The translations under genes and the position numbers were made by a program. Source: Primula veris (lineage: Eukaryota > Streptophyta > Magnoliopsida > Ericales > Primulaceae). Taken from it: DNA of 64,000 nucleotides. The notes under the pieces were generated by a model. It saw nothing but the letters and a program-made list of their open reading frames with translations, had not been told where the DNA came from and did not search any database. Positions within the stretch are counted from its first letter, which is position 1. Every line of letters starts with the position of its first letter. Positions 1 to 12,082 of the stretch are shown here, piece after piece. Location: contig OY821742.1 of the NCBI GenBank assembly GCA_963682055.1, positions 31,405,060 to 31,469,059 on the forward strand. The letters run 5' to 3'.

Positions 1-1227
1 TTTATTCCTTGAAGAATGTATCTCAATCCCCAATGCATGCCTTGGATACACATTTTGATGCCGGATGACTCACACAATCTATCTTTGCAGTTGAGGCTCA
101 ATCCCCTCCATCTGTTAATGTAATCGGTGACAGGCTCATCATTCCATTGGCGAGTGTTGGTTAGTTCGATCATGCTCACTGTCCGGCGAGTGCTGTAGAA
201 GCGATTGAGAAATTCATCCTCGAGTTGTTCCCAGCTGTCAATTGATCCAGGTGCTAAGTCGCAATACCAATCAAATGCGTTGTCCTTCAATGTCCGGATG
301 AATTGCTTTATGATGAGGTCTCCTTCTGTTCCAGCATTGCTACACGTTTCTACGAAATGAGCTACATGTTGCTGAAATCTTGGGGGTTGATATCCCGTAG
401 AATTGCTGAAATCTTGGGGGTTGATATCCCGTAGAATTTTGGATTTCCTTTACCATAGAATTGCTGAAATCTTGGGGGTTGATATCCCGTAGGCATTTTC
501 AAGTGCTCTATCCTCCTGCTGTAAGGCTTAACATAGCTTAATGAAGAATGTGTCACTTCTTCGTAGTGTCTTTAAAGGTGCCAAGTATGAAATCCTTCAG
601 TTGATCAACAGGAATTGAACCATCAGGAAGAACCTCTATGTTTTTCCTCTTCCCTTTGTCTTTGCTCGAAGATCCTTCGACTTCGAATGGTTTCTCTTCA
701 TTTACAATGGTTTCACTAGTCTGTGCCAGGAATTCCACCTTATTCATTAACATTGCAAATTGGGTATCTCGCTCTGTTGTTCCTTTCATGAGACATTCTA
801 GAGTTTTTGTTAGGATGGAAATTTGTTCTTCCAATGCCAATGTATTTGTACTCATGGCCGGCATAATAGTTGAGTCAGAAGATCGCGGGCTGTTAAGTGG
901 AGACTCTGAGTCTGAAGTAGTGACCCCATCTTTTTCATTGCCCTCTTGTTCACCTTTGCCTAGTTGTTCATATATGAATTTCGCAGCAGATTTTCCATCA
1001 CGAGTGAGAGCCTCTTGAGGTCGTATGCATAGGTACTCTGCTGAGTTTAAGTTGCCCCCAAGTTCGATGCCTTCCGCGTGAGTTGAAGTTTCCATTGGTT
1101 GATCAATTGCTTGAATGTCGGAAGACTTGTTGCTTCGAGTTCTGGTGTAAACGTTTGAAATCGTCCTCTTCTCTTCGATTAAAGAAGAATCTTCAATTAC
1201 TTTGGAGGAGTCTTTCTTTGAAGCCAT
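1..1227 (-). pseudogene. Ty3/gypsy gag, N-terminal part, broken
   Basis: Minus-strand gag polyprotein of a gypsy LTR element. It starts at an ATG (1227) shortly after the primer-binding region and runs off the left edge. The N-terminal part (to about 553) is Ser/Glu-rich and charged. The part near the edge reads clearly as a Retrotrans_gag domain: a KGNPK-type motif, then the segments FVETCSNAGTEGDLIIKQF, DNAFDWYCDLAPGSIDSWE and FLNRFYSTRRTVSMIEL. The gene is dead. The frame meets a stop at 553-555, the downstream frame is shifted, and extra copies of a 34-bp gag segment at 369-491 shift it again and end it. Gag would form the virus-like particle; no protease or polymerase lies inside the window. 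Assignment to gypsy rests on the gag domain and the element order and is fairly secure. Confidence 0.85.
369..491. repeat. 34-bp gag segment present three times
   Basis: The stretch reading ttgctgaaatcttgggggtt plus its continuation to tatcccgt occurs three times. One copy (about 457-491) is the original gag position. The other two (about 369-399 and 399-433) are extra and interrupt the gag frame. The unit is 34 bp, not a multiple of three, so it destroys the reading frame. Confidence 0.8.
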
Positions 1228-1275
1228 CAAATTGTTGCTTAACTTGATTTGATGAAGAAAAGAGATGAAAGGCAG

Positions 1276-1302
1276 AGAAGTCCCACCGGGTGTGCCAAAA
1301 TT
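1276..1302 (-). other. Candidate gypsy primer-binding region
   Basis: Read on the minus strand, the LTR end (AAACA) is followed after a few bases by TTTTGGCACACCCGGTGGGA. The block beginning TGG at this place has the position and form of a tRNA primer-binding site for a gypsy element. The tRNA was not identified. Confidence 0.5.
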
Positions 1303-1559
1303 TGTTTCACACAAATTTTCACAAAGTACTGAAGACAGGAAAAATGAATGCGAAGCAAAGTAAATTTTATTTATCAATTAATTTGCGGGTACAATCTCTG
1401 ATAATTTCTAAAAGAAAATATAGAAATGAAAGTCCTTTTATTCTCCTCTTCGAACAATTTGTGATGGCTCGAAATGTTGTTGTAGACTCTTTGATGAATT
1501 TTGTTGACTTTGCTCAAGTTGAGTTAAATTCTTCAGGTTTGATGAAGAACTTTCACTTT

Positions 1560-1890
1560 TGTTGATTTCGTTGATGATCTTGACGTTCTTTAGATTTGGT
1601 GAAAAACTTGGAGATTTTGATCTAGAGAAACGTGTTTTTGCCTTTGTGTAGTCGTTCCTGAAATCGAATGCCGGTTTGTTGTAGATTTCTTAGGTGGAGT
1701 TCTTCAGATTTGGTGAACAGATATGAAGACTTTGATTTGCAGAAACGTCTTGCTTATTGCTTGTAGTCGTTCCTGAAGATCGAATGTCGGTTTGTTGTAG
1801 AAGTTCTTCAGATTTGGTGAAGAAGTTTGAAGACTTTGATTTGCAGAAACGTCTTGCTTATTGCTTGTGGTCGTTCCTGAAGATCGAATG
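1560..1890. repeat. About 113-bp tandem repeats inside the gypsy LTR
   Basis: The block 'ttcttcagatttggtgaa ... gcagaaacgtcttgcttatt ... gtcgttcctgaagatcgaatg' recurs about three times here. A further copy lies at 3086-3200, beyond the nested solo LTR. The units are diverged. Confidence 0.75.
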
Positions 1891-3080
1891 TGTTGGTCCG
1901 TAGGTGTCTAAACCTTAGAGGGGGGGTGAATAAGGTTTTGGTACGTTTTTCGCGGAATAGAAACTATGGGTTATTAACTAAGCTAATTAGTGGATTTTAT
2001 AACTTAAACACTTTTGTTAACAAATTATTGCTAATTTAATCTATGCAAGCAATAAATATGAGCGATAAATAATGCGAAAAGTAAAAGTTAAGGGAAAAGA
2101 AATAACGCAAGATTTATAGAGGTTCGGCAAAACGCGCCTACGTCATCTCCTCGGTATTTTCACTACCGAGTGTTTCACTAGAATCTTTGTTCCAAGGTTA
2201 CAACCTAACGAGCTAACCGACCGATTAAGCTCCCCCTCACTTTATGAGTATCCCGAATGAAAAGCCTAGAGTTTTTAAGCTACACTTGCTTGAAAACCCT
2301 CTACCCGATCACTCGCTCACAAATGAGTTTATAAAACACTCTTTTACAAGATTGAATTTGAATGGATCACTCACTAACAAATAATATCTCGATGTTTATA
2401 AGATTACAATAGTAATACGCTCGAGAATATTTTATAGATACAAGTGAGAAAATTTAGTAGTATAAGCTTGTATGATCTTTGAATTTGAAAGCTTGAAGTT
2501 GTGTGAATTGTTAGGTGTTTTTCCACAAAGAATTTGAGGCTTTTTGTAGAGCCAAATTGGTCCATTAATTAATTCATGACCGTTGACAGTTGTTGAGTAG
2601 ATTAGCCACTAGTCTGCAGCAGTTCGCCCAATTTTCAGGATAAGCTAAAAAGCTGTAATTTGAAATTCTACAGAAACGATCGGTCGTTTTTGAAAAACGA
2701 TCGGTCGTTTTTCATCTGTCCTCACTGGAAGAAAACATACCTAAAACGATCGGTCGTTTTAAGCCTAGCGATCGGTCGTTTTTACAGTGTACTCACTGGA
2801 AGAAATGTACTCACAAATGATCGATCATTTATGCCTCATGATCAGTCGTTTTTTGTTCTGGCAATGTTTCGGTTTTTTCGACATACTTCGAAAGCCCGTA
2901 ACTAGTCCGTTTCAAATCCGATTGAGGTTCCGCTTGAACCGTTGGCTTCGTATTTACGTAATCTATCATTTTGAGCCTTTAACATGCTAGATAAATGATT
3001 AGTACGCAAAACGAGCTTTTATCATGTTTTACAAATTTTGTTATCATTAAAATAATCGATTTGAAGAACATCGTTCAACA
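1891..3080 (-). mobile_element. Solo LTR (copia, related to the 55.6-60.5 kb element)
   Basis: A 1190-bp sequence starting TGTTGGTCCG and ending GTTCAACA, flanked by the perfect 5-bp duplication gaatg (1886-1890 and 3081-3085). It is therefore a complete solo LTR that inserted into the gypsy LTR and lost its body by LTR-LTR recombination. In reverse complement its terminal part (the CTCTAAGGTTTAG run preceded by a poly-C tract, and the GGCGCGTTTTGCCGAACCTC block) matches the LTRs at 55604-56765 and 59321-60482. The rest is clearly diverged, so it is a related family rather than the same one. Confidence 0.9.
2672..2855. repeat. Array of ACGATCGGTCGTTT palindromic motifs in the solo LTR
   Basis: Six copies of an AACGATCGGTCGTT-like motif (the last two degenerate, such as aatgatcgatcattt) lie within about 180 bp. 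The conserved spacer cactggaagaaa occurs twice. The LTRs at 55.6 and 59.3 kb carry the same motif array with the same spacer in reverse complement. Confidence 0.85.
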
Positions 3081-3827
3081 GAATGGCGGTTTGTTGTAGA
3101 AGTTCTTCAGATTTGGTGAAGAGCTTGAAGATTTTGATCCGTAGAAACGCCTTACTTGGTGCTTTTAGACGTTCTTGAAGATCGAATGCCAAGTTTATTG
3201 CAGATTTGTTGTAGACTTTGAAGGCGTTCGTTGAGGCCGGAGTGTGCAGAGCTTCTCCTAGGAGTTGATCCCCTAACGTTTGTGGAGGAGCGGAGCTGAT
3301 TTCCTGGCGGTCATGGAGGAGCGGAGCTGATTCTCTGGCGTCTGTGTATGAGCTTCTCTCTCTCTAGTCTTCAAAAATTTTTGATTGTTGATTGTGTGAA
3401 TTATGGCACCCCACCCCTCTATTTATAGCTTTTGGGGTGGGCTTTTAATTTATTATTTGATTTGATTTAAAGACCAAGAGTTATCATTTGATTTAAATTT
3501 ATTAGACCAAGAGTTATCATATAAGACCAAGAGTTATCATTTGATTTAAATTTATTATTTGTGTTTTAGAAACATTTTAACGAGTTCTATAATTTTAAGA
3601 AATTCTTTGTTTGCTTCATACTAAATGAGTTTTAATAAAAAAAAATACTTTTATTTTATTTTAATTTACTATCTTAATTTTATGTGATAATAAATTATAA
3701 TTTCTTTTTTTTTTTTAAATTACTAATAACTTCTTTTCTATTTAAATTTAGAGATTAGTAATCAATTTAATTTTGTTTAAAAGACATGTGGCGTATTTTT
3801 AATGACCGTAAATTTTACGTGTCAACA

Positions 3828-4154
3828 ACGATACCAATTGATATGATAATACACCAACGAGAATTGTTTGACGACATAACACCACCAACAAAGGTGCGTA
3901 TACGCTAACAAGAGTCTATGTTATCACAAAGGAAGCTTTTTACTAATGAAAACAAAATGAGGCACACTCATTGTCTTTAAAGAAGATAAACCCTTTTGTA
4001 CCGTATTCACAAATTGGAAGCACCCAACGAGAGATAGTAATTAAAAGATAATAACTAAAACAAAGGCATGGTCATAAAAAAATACAGGAATAATAAATAA
4101 AAATTCAAGCAGGATGTGCCTATGCTTGTCTAGCCAACTCCATCAAATAGATAC
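3828..4154. other. Fucosyltransferase 3' flank, no other feature seen
   Basis: Between the gypsy LTR and the fucosyltransferase stop codon. It probably includes the 3'UTR of that gene (transcribed leftward). No other gene or repeat was recognised. Confidence 0.5.
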
Positions 4155-6029
4155 TCATGTACTCTCGACATCAACGAGCTTAAGCCCCCAACTCACATCT
4201 TCACAATGCCTTACATGAGGAACCAGCGTGCTAGTAGATCTCTTCTTGCAATCATACTGTGGGGGCCACTGAAAACAAGGTTCTAGCGATATGCCTCGAT
4301 GACATGGCAGATTAGGGCCTTTTTGATTCTCAGGATTGTACAAAATCCACGGTCTCAAACCCCCCAGACCTTGAGCCACGTAACCAAATGTAGACATTGT
4401 GCTTGTGACCAATTTATCGGTCAAGCTTAATAAGTATATCTCTGCCCATGCCTTCATGTTGTGCATTTTCTTTTTGTTTTGCTCTGTCTTTTCATGACTA
4501 CGCTGAAAAAATTCGATAACCTCACCCGTGGTTGTAGGGTTTTCCCAATACATGTCTCTTAGTTTTTCGTAGTAGCTTGAATATAAAGATGTGACAACAA
4601 CTGTCTTGGTTTTGGGCTTCTTTGTCGGGTCTAAGGTGTGCTCTTTCTTGGCGATTTCAGGTAATATCTTCTCGTTCACAAGACAACTCAAAACTTGATC
4701 AAATACGTATTGTAATGAGTCCGATTTTGCTTGGAACAGTCTTATCTGAACGCCTATTTTCTCGTTTGAGTTTCCTAAGTAAGCATCGTAGAACCTTGTT
4801 ATCAGGCCCCACACTTGATTTGTCGGGTGGAAAAGGTATTGTCCTAAGAAGTGAAATACGAATTCTTTTCTTGTAAAAAGTTTGCTAAGTTCTTGTTCAA
4901 ATGACGGGATTAGGAAAAGGGAAGGTAAGAAATACATATTAGTCTTGATGATCAACCAAGGAACATTGCTGAAAAAAGATTGATCTTGATCACAAAAGAA
5001 GAGTTTATCCGTATCATCGTACATGTGACCCATGTACAGGTACAAGGAAGACGGAATGGTTGTATGCTTCTTTTTCCCGAAAGCTTTTCTTTTGAGCATA
5101 TTTCCATAGGTTAGGTTTGATTTTTGGTTAGATTCGCGGTATCTAGACATAAGAGGAAAACCTGTTGGTAACAACCATGAGGTGTCGGGAAAAGGTTCAC
5201 AAAAAAGATCGGCCATATCATTACCACGATCAACCAGTAGGACCCGATCGGTTAAAAGAGCGTAAAGGAAAGCAGAAGTGAGTGTAAGTATTCTATTCCC
5301 TAGACCATTATAGGATATCCAGACGACATAGTTACAATCCGAGGGTCCAGAATATTGTTTTTCAGAATTAAGACGATTCAAAGCTTTGCGATATGAATCT
5401 GTGCCGGGCCCACATCGTTTATGAAGGGCTTCATAGGCCCGCAATTTGGAGATGAGGGAAGATGACGGGGTATGGGACAATGGTTTTCTATAAAATGCGG
5501 AGTTGTACCTACTTAAACAAGATTTTTCATCAAATCCAGGAGTTAGAAGACCACCGAGAAGTCTATCGATTTTAAATGCAGTAGAATTTTCTGAATTAAG
5601 CACTGCAACAACAAAAAGGGAGATTAAGTTATTCTAATGTTTGGATGGTACCTAGGGATATATATTAACGTATATCTAATAACTAGAAAAACTCTCATAA
5701 CATGACCTTAATAAAATTAGTGTCCTGATTATTTGTATCTTTATTTTTGTTTCAAACATAGCAGATGTATGCACTATGCGGAAGTATTACCTACCTCGTG
5801 TTTCAAGCACAGATTCTTTTAGTCCAAAGACCCGAGCTCGGACACCTCCGGTGTTTAAACCCTGACAAGGCATGTCATAATGAACCAAAACATATGAAAA
5901 CAAAAAACAGATAATTGCAACAAGAGAAACCAATATCACCATCATTTTTTTCGCAATGAACCCACATTTAGCCTCTTTTGAGGCCCGAGAAGCCAATAAA
6001 TCGTTTCCGTTCTTGTCCATCGTCCTCAT
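4155..6029 (-). CDS. FUT: GT37 xyloglucan-type alpha-1,2-fucosyltransferase
   Basis: Two exons, complement(5795..6029) and complement(4155..5602), joined across a GT...AG intron of 192 bp (donor GTAGGTAA, acceptor TTGTTGCAG). The product is 560 residues if the first ATG is used; a second in-frame ATG lies three codons later. This matches plant FUT1-type proteins in length. It is a type II Golgi membrane protein: a short basic N-terminus, one membrane segment at about residues 29-50 (VILVSLVAIICFLFSY), a stem, then the GT37 catalytic region. Visible family motifs are WISYNGLGNRILTL (about 173-186), the FLYALLTDRVLLVDRG block, GVQIR (about 362-366) and AWAEIYLLSLTDK followed by STFGYVAQGLGG (about 470-510). 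Enzymes of this family move fucose from GDP-fucose to galactose on xyloglucan or arabinogalactan side chains. Which acceptor is used cannot be read from the sequence. The frame is intact and the gene looks functional. Confidence 0.93.
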
Positions 6030-6501
6030 GACAGAATAAACAGATATCTTTTGCGTAGTGCAAAAGCAAAGTTGACTAATTGTTCATATCAGTTTTGGAA
6101 CCTGAAATGGGACAAATTGGTGGGAGTTGACTTCGGATTTAATTTAACACACATGAAAGGACTGGTCTAATATGTTTTTATAATTTTATATACTATTATA
6201 AACGTCACTCGACACTAATCAATTGTTTCATTTTGCTAAAATCATACTATTATTTAGGGTATAGTTATTTTATCCTCATTTTATTTACAATCCAAACTAA
6301 TATTCGAAGTAACGAGTTAACACAATTTTGTGTTCATTTAAAGATATCATTGTATTTTTATTCATCCATGGATGTGCCTTTTTTATTTATTATTAGTACG
6401 AAAGTTTTAAACATAAAAAGTCTCACTTCTCTTTTTTCTTGTGTGTGTGTGTGTGATAATATGTCTCGACATCAGGGCTGCCCTCCAATTCCTGATATTT
6501 T
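6030..6501. other. Upstream flank of the fucosyltransferase
   Basis: Promoter side of the minus-strand fucosyltransferase, ending at the CACTA element. It holds a short (GT)n run near 6441-6454. No gene and no clear core promoter element was identified. Confidence 0.5.
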
Positions 6502-6940
6502 CACTACAAGAAATAATACGTATAGCAACAAAAATTTGTGTTGCTATTTAAGTTATTTATGTTGCAAACTAAGATCAGCAACAGTTTAGCAACAAAAACG
6601 GGTATGTTATTGTTTGCCTTGTTGCAGATTTGAGCAACTAAATTAGCAACACAATATTATACTCAGTAACACAACTGTGACATGCTTTTTATGTTGCTAT
6701 ATTAGTAACATATTTGTAACATATTTTTTATGTCACTAATTGGCAGATTTTTTGAATGGAAAAGGCAACACTTTTGTAACATAAGTGGTTTCTGTCAGAA
6801 ATTTGTTACAATCCTTTATAATTTTCTATTTAATTTTTAATGGTGACCATTGTATTTGTTACTAAAATTTATTTCTATTCTTTGTCCACTAAATAAAAAA
6901 TAGAAATTAATATGTGGATTCAGTTGCTAGTTAATTGCAG

Positions 6941-6944
<4 letters not shown>

Positions 6945-7022
<78 letters not shown>
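6945..7022. repeat. (TA)n microsatellite
   Basis: About 78 bp of uninterrupted alternating A and T inside CACTA element 1. Confidence 0.95.
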
Positions 7023-7024
<2 letters not shown>

Positions 7025-7129
7025 CAAAACTTTAGTATAACACAATTAGTATTGATTTTATCAGTTAACCAAAATATTACAACTCACTTTCGATCTATCA
7101 TCTCAAAATAGGCCACAAAATACAGAAAA

Positions 7130-8163
7130 AAATCGGTAAACTCTTGCAGATTGGCTTCTTTTGTTCATTTCAAAAAGAGTGGCTTGCTCAGAAGCCGTGA
7201 TGGAATCTCTAGTCCGTTAGGGCCTATACATGCCAACTCTTTCTTCCTAGATAGGTCGAAAGCCTCATGAGTGTTCTATTCCTCCTTCTACTTGTTCCAA
7301 ACAACTTCCAAGGTATAGTCCCTTCTTACCGACTCATTCTTTCAATCATTATTAGAGTCTTGGTAGCGTCTCCCTGCAGATGCTTTCTTCCAACAATTCT
7401 TAACCTTTTTTTCGCCCTTCTAGCAAAACAAAGTACTTCTATAGATTAGATATCAAGCAAAATAACATATACTTTAAATTCAAACAAACAACTAAATCCA
7501 AGTACAAAACATAAAACCAAATAGATCCAGAAAAACTCAGCTTAATTGCTGCAATGAAAAAAAACCAGTGCATATGAGTTGGAGTATGTATTACACTATT
7601 GAGTTTCAACTTTCATATTTCTAGTCTTAATTTTCATATGACGAATGCCGCTCTTGTTTTCTCTCAAATATGTCCAAAAGAGACTTGAGACGTTCCTAAG
7701 CTACTATTTTAGTAATGTTCTCCCGAACTAAAGTGTACATACATGTTCATTCCGTGAATTGGTTATACAGTTTCATAAAGTTTTGGTGATAATACTTAAA
7801 TGAGACAATAAAGCTATGCTCTGAATTTGAAACTATGAATATTCCTCGCACCAGTGAAGAAAAGTATAAAACCAAGCACGCCATATACAATTATAAGTAT
7901 AAAAAACCTGTTCTGTAATAATATAAGTTCATATCATATCCAATTGCACAACAGTGCGATACTCAATTGAAATAGAACATATCTGCAACTTTATGAGCAC
8001 TAATATTTAACTATGAAACCAAATACATAAGCATTAATGTATCAAAGTACAAAACATATCGAGATACCTTAAATTCTTCCTGATAGTTTTCTTCTAATGC
8101 GTGCATGACCTTTGACCAATTTGACACATCTTCTAGTATTTTAATTTTGAAGGTCTTGTTCAT
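7130..8163 (-). pseudogene. Exon-like coding scraps inside CACTA element 1
   Basis: On the minus strand, 8163-8068 reads as a 32-codon open exon starting with ATG, containing KILEDVSNWSKVMHALEE and ending exactly at a GT donor. Around 7690-7620 a second open stretch reads ERLKSLLDIFERKQERHSS and then stops. Around 7320-7150 codons such as HEAFDLSRKKELACIG are interrupted by stops. These look like remains of a multi-exon gene: either the element's own degenerate second ORF (plant Ptta/En/Spm accessory protein type, which I suspect) or captured host sequence. The product was not recognised with certainty. Confidence 0.5.
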
Positions 8164-9877
8164 TTTCGTGGTTGTTGATGGTTAAAACCTATTAAAAAGA
8201 AAGATGAATTGGTTCAAAGGCAATGTACATAATGCAAAAGTCTAGAAAAAACAAATGTGCAGATTTTGATTTTATTACTGAGGATTTCCTGTGGAGCCAC
8301 ATTTACTTATATCTCAATGGAACCATGGACACCAGAACCATCATCAATTGAATGTACTATTCCCATCTACTTACAAATAAACCAACATATTTTGTATTTT
8401 ATTGCTTATGAACAAGCAGAATAACAATAAAAGGGTTTTTTACTTTCACATGTACCTAAAACAATTTAGACAGCATAAAGGGTTTGTTTGTTTTGAAAAT
8501 TGACACTTAAACAAGTTAAGAATTAACACATTTATAAGGTTTGTTTGCTTTCACGTAATAGATTTCAGTTGAGTAAACATCAAGTTGTATCAAACTTCAA
8601 GTGGCGGGCGGAATCACAAATAATGACAATATGAATTGTAGTTTCAAAACTTATCTTTAATCATCTGAGATCCAAAACTCCGTATTTATAAGATTGGAGT
8701 AAGTTAAAAACTTAGATTTACAAGAACTTACAGTTAACATATCTAAAATGGTGAATTTTGAAAAAATTACAGATGTATACATATAAGCTTATTTTGGTAA
8801 TACACATACCTTCAACATAAACTCAAGCATTAGATACAAAAATAAATGATTTCAAATTTGAAAAGGATAAAATTAATTAAACACTTGCACCAATTAGAGC
8901 ATATAGACAATTAAAAACACAAAAATCAGATTCAATCAGAAAACATAATTATAAGGAAGGAGGGGAGAGGAAAAGAAAGAGAGAGACCTGTGAATAGAAG
9001 AGTCGAGCGGCGGCGGCGTGTATTTAGATCTAGGGTTTTCTCTTCCTTTGGGCGGTGTGAGAGAGTGAGATAATGTCTCTCAAATGGGGACCCATTCTCA
9101 TATATCATTCTCATATATATAATATATAATGTAAGTGTTAATTAAAAAAAGAATGGGCTAAAACGAAAAAAAAGGGGGGAAATCTAGAAAAAAGAAAAAG
9201 GAGGAACTTCAAAAAATAACGAGGGAAAAGAGCCATTTGCCAAATTCGCCAAAAATGTATAACTTCTTTTTTACGAGTTATGAAATTTCTATTAAATTAC
9301 TAACTTAATAAAATTACGAGTTATGAAACTTAATAAAATATGCTACCTTCAACAAATCAACTATAGTCTAAGTTAAACAAAATAAATTAACGATAATTGA
9401 TTATAATCAAATTACAAACGATATAACAAGACCTTTTGTAATGAAAACTAAGTAGGAGTAAACTTATTTTTGTAAATAGGGGACCGATATTGAGAAGCTT
9501 GATAACAAATTTGTAAATCAACAACTTACCAGCATCAAGTAACTTATGTTGCCAAATTTTGATACAATTCCATTGCTATTTGCAATTAAACACAAATGTA
9601 TAATTTAACAACATATTTTTATGTTGCTAACTTTATGGGGAGATCGTGTTGCTAAATTGATGGTAATTATGTTGCTGATTTTATCTGAAAATTTTGGCAA
9701 CTTTCTTAGTAACAAATTATTGTGTTGCTAATTTTAAGTTGGTAAATAGTTGGTAATTTTGTTGCTAAATATTTTCCTTAATTTATGTTGCTATTTTGCT
9801 TGTTTCTGTTGCTAATTAGCAACAGAATTTGCCTCCTTTTTTTGTTGTTGCTATATCAATAATTTCTTGTAGTGTTT

Positions 9878-12082
9878 TGTTCAACAATGTTAACAAAAAT
9901 TGGGCCTTTTTTAATAGTAGAATAATCAAAAATTAATTCTCAAACAAAAAAATTATTAATATAAAATGAATTGTGCCCTTTGATTTACTTGTAATTTTTT
10001 ATTGCTAGCATATATATATACATATTCACACGTATACATTTTTTATACATATATAATTATTTTTTGTTGGCGTTATGGGGCCTTGAGAAGTTCACCCGAA
10101 TTATGAGGTCCGGTATGATCGCACCTCCTATACCCTCTCAGGGCCACCCTTGCTAGACACGCATTTAGATGTGGAACCGTTGAGCAGCGTTGGTCCGAAG
10201 AACTAGTTTTGTCTAATGAGAATATTGTCCCTTCCTGCTAGAGTAATCTTTCAAGAAAAAGAGAGAGAAAGAGAAGAAACAGGGTTTTTTTCTTCACCTA
10301 CATAAAATGAAAGGCCAACGTATTATGTGCTTACTTGGAGTTGTTTTTTACTTTAATCAAGAAGAAAGTAAACCCATACTTGGTAAAAAAAAAATAGTTC
10401 GACTCGTCAGATTAACCTATAAGAAGATAAAAGCATCCCCGTTCCGCGAGTCAAGGCCACAATCCAAAGAAGAAATTATTTTCACTAATGATTCAATGCG
10501 ATACCAAAGAAGAAATTATTGTGTTCCATTTCGTAATAAATTGCAATGCCAGTAGTAACTAGTAGCATAGAGCGTCTGAATATACATGAATATTTAACAC
10601 CATACGGTTCATATCTATTACTTAAAAATTGCATAAATTTATATTTTTGGCAAATAAATTATGTAAAATTATATATTGATCTACGGATCTAAACCAATTT
10701 GGTTGCAAATTAATGTCTTTTCTCCTATGGCACCCATAGAATAAGAAAATGTTGCATGTAAAAAAAAGTTAGACAAATTACGTAGTTAGTTTCCTGTGTG
10801 AAGAAGATACAATTCTTTCTTCTCATTTTGGAAACTAAACCTTCCATAGACCACGAGAATTATATTGGAAACTAAGCCACGAGAACACAATTCTTTCTTC
10901 TTAGTTTATTTTTTCCAACTCACAAAACCTACAAACATTCCATTGATCCCATGAGCTCCCAGAGAATCGCATAGCCCTTGACTCGCATACTACCGTTAAT
11001 CAAGGGATATGCTATGCTGTTCATTCGTCTGTAACTAGCTTGTATAAATTCTTATAGTGATTTGTAAGAAACAAAACTACTTGGGCTTGTTTCAGCCTTT
11101 AAAAAACGTTGCAAGTTTTAAATATAGCTGATCTTTTTTGTTAATCTTTCCTCGAGACCCCATAGTTACTAACGGGGTTCCTTTCCCGTTTCAGATAAAT
11201 TAAAAACCCAGATATCCATTCAGATCTGCTATGTCACTGAGGACTTCAAAACTTTTATGTTCTATGCTTGATAGCTTTTGTTTTGCGATCAAAAGCTGAC
11301 AAATGAGGTCAAAAACTCCTAAATTGTCATGGACTTGAATGCAGAATGAAACAGGTTTTATTCCAATGCTATCAGAAACTTGTTTTTGGCACAGGCAATG
11401 ATCAAAGGGCTTAACTCCTGTAGGTATAGTTCTATCTGCTACATTCTAGATTATACCCCAAGAAAATATCAAAAAAGAATTGTGTTCTGTCGACCTTTAT
11501 CCATAAGCATTTTATTAGCAAATCGCCTAGCACAGGTAGAGCTGTTTCACATTCAGCCAACACTGGCATATATAATATTCGAAAACGATAGATGTAGAAA
11601 GTTTAGCAATTACCACTAGCTATGAATGGAGTTGCGCGCAGTTCATGTTGGCTTATATGCAGAATCAAACATCACTTACTGATATACCAATTTCTTGAGC
11701 TTGTAAGCTCAAATGTAAGGGACATAAAATGAATTACCATATATATTATGCTGGACATCTAAAGATATTGCTATCAAGTGTCACCATGGATTACTGTAAT
11801 TTAAAAAGCAACCCAAGGCGGGGCAATTTCATGCCAAGCAAATCAATTAACGAGCAACTTAAACAGAAATATCAACCACTGGTCGAAAATCAAGTTTCAC
11901 AACTCCATTTAACATGTATTCAATCTTGACAAAGTAAACGTAATCAAGATTCAGAATAAATCAATAAAAAGCAACTTGTTATACCATGAAAAAGGCTAAG
12001 TTTCAGAACAGAAGATACATATTTTGTACTTTGAAGACATGCTCATTAGCTGAAATGTTCTCAACATGAACCCCCAGTTCTG
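9878..12082. other. Intergenic, no gene recognised
   Basis: AT-rich sequence with a purine run (10252-10277) and one short stretch resembling 5S rDNA near 10112. Several short open frames are present but have no coding character. The right end (about 12000-12082) should be the 3'UTR of the isomerase gene, transcribed leftward. Confidence 0.5.
10083..10127 (-). repeat. 5S rDNA-like fragment
   Basis: On the minus strand this contains GAGGTGCGATCATACCGGAC. The 14 bases GGTGCGATCATACC are the 5' end of plant 5S rRNA. The following ccggacctcat resembles the later 5S segment ccggatcccat, as if about 14 bases between them were deleted. It is not a working 5S gene. It could be a rearranged 5S copy or part of a 5S-derived element such as a Cassandra-type LTR or a SINE. 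Confidence 0.45.

Larger units (their letters stand above)
1303..3827 (-). mobile_element. 5' LTR of the gypsy element, interrupted by a solo LTR
   Basis: On the minus strand this starts TGTTGACACG (3827) and ends TGTGTGAAACA (1303), with the primer-binding region and gag following, so it is the 5' LTR. Without the nested solo LTR and its repeated target it is about 1.33 kb. It contains imperfect repeats of about 113 bp. The outer end at 3827 is inferred from the TG and could be off by some bases, because the other LTR is outside the window. Confidence 0.65.
6502..9874. mobile_element. Non-autonomous CACTA (En/Spm) element 1
   Basis: It begins CACTACAAGAAAT and ends ATTTCTTGTAGTG, a perfect 13-bp terminal inverted repeat. 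It is flanked by TTT on both sides (6499-6501 and 9875-9877), the 3-bp duplication expected of CACTA transposons. Both ends (to about 6800 and from about 9530) are packed with short GCAACA / TTGCTA subterminal motifs, the usual transposase-binding arrangement. No intact transposase is present. The 3.37-kb interior holds an AT microsatellite and minus-strand coding scraps, so the element is non-autonomous. Confidence 0.92.

Noticed and set aside
638..1018. Plus-strand 126-codon frame
   Set aside because: Lies antisense to the gypsy gag; a shadow frame.
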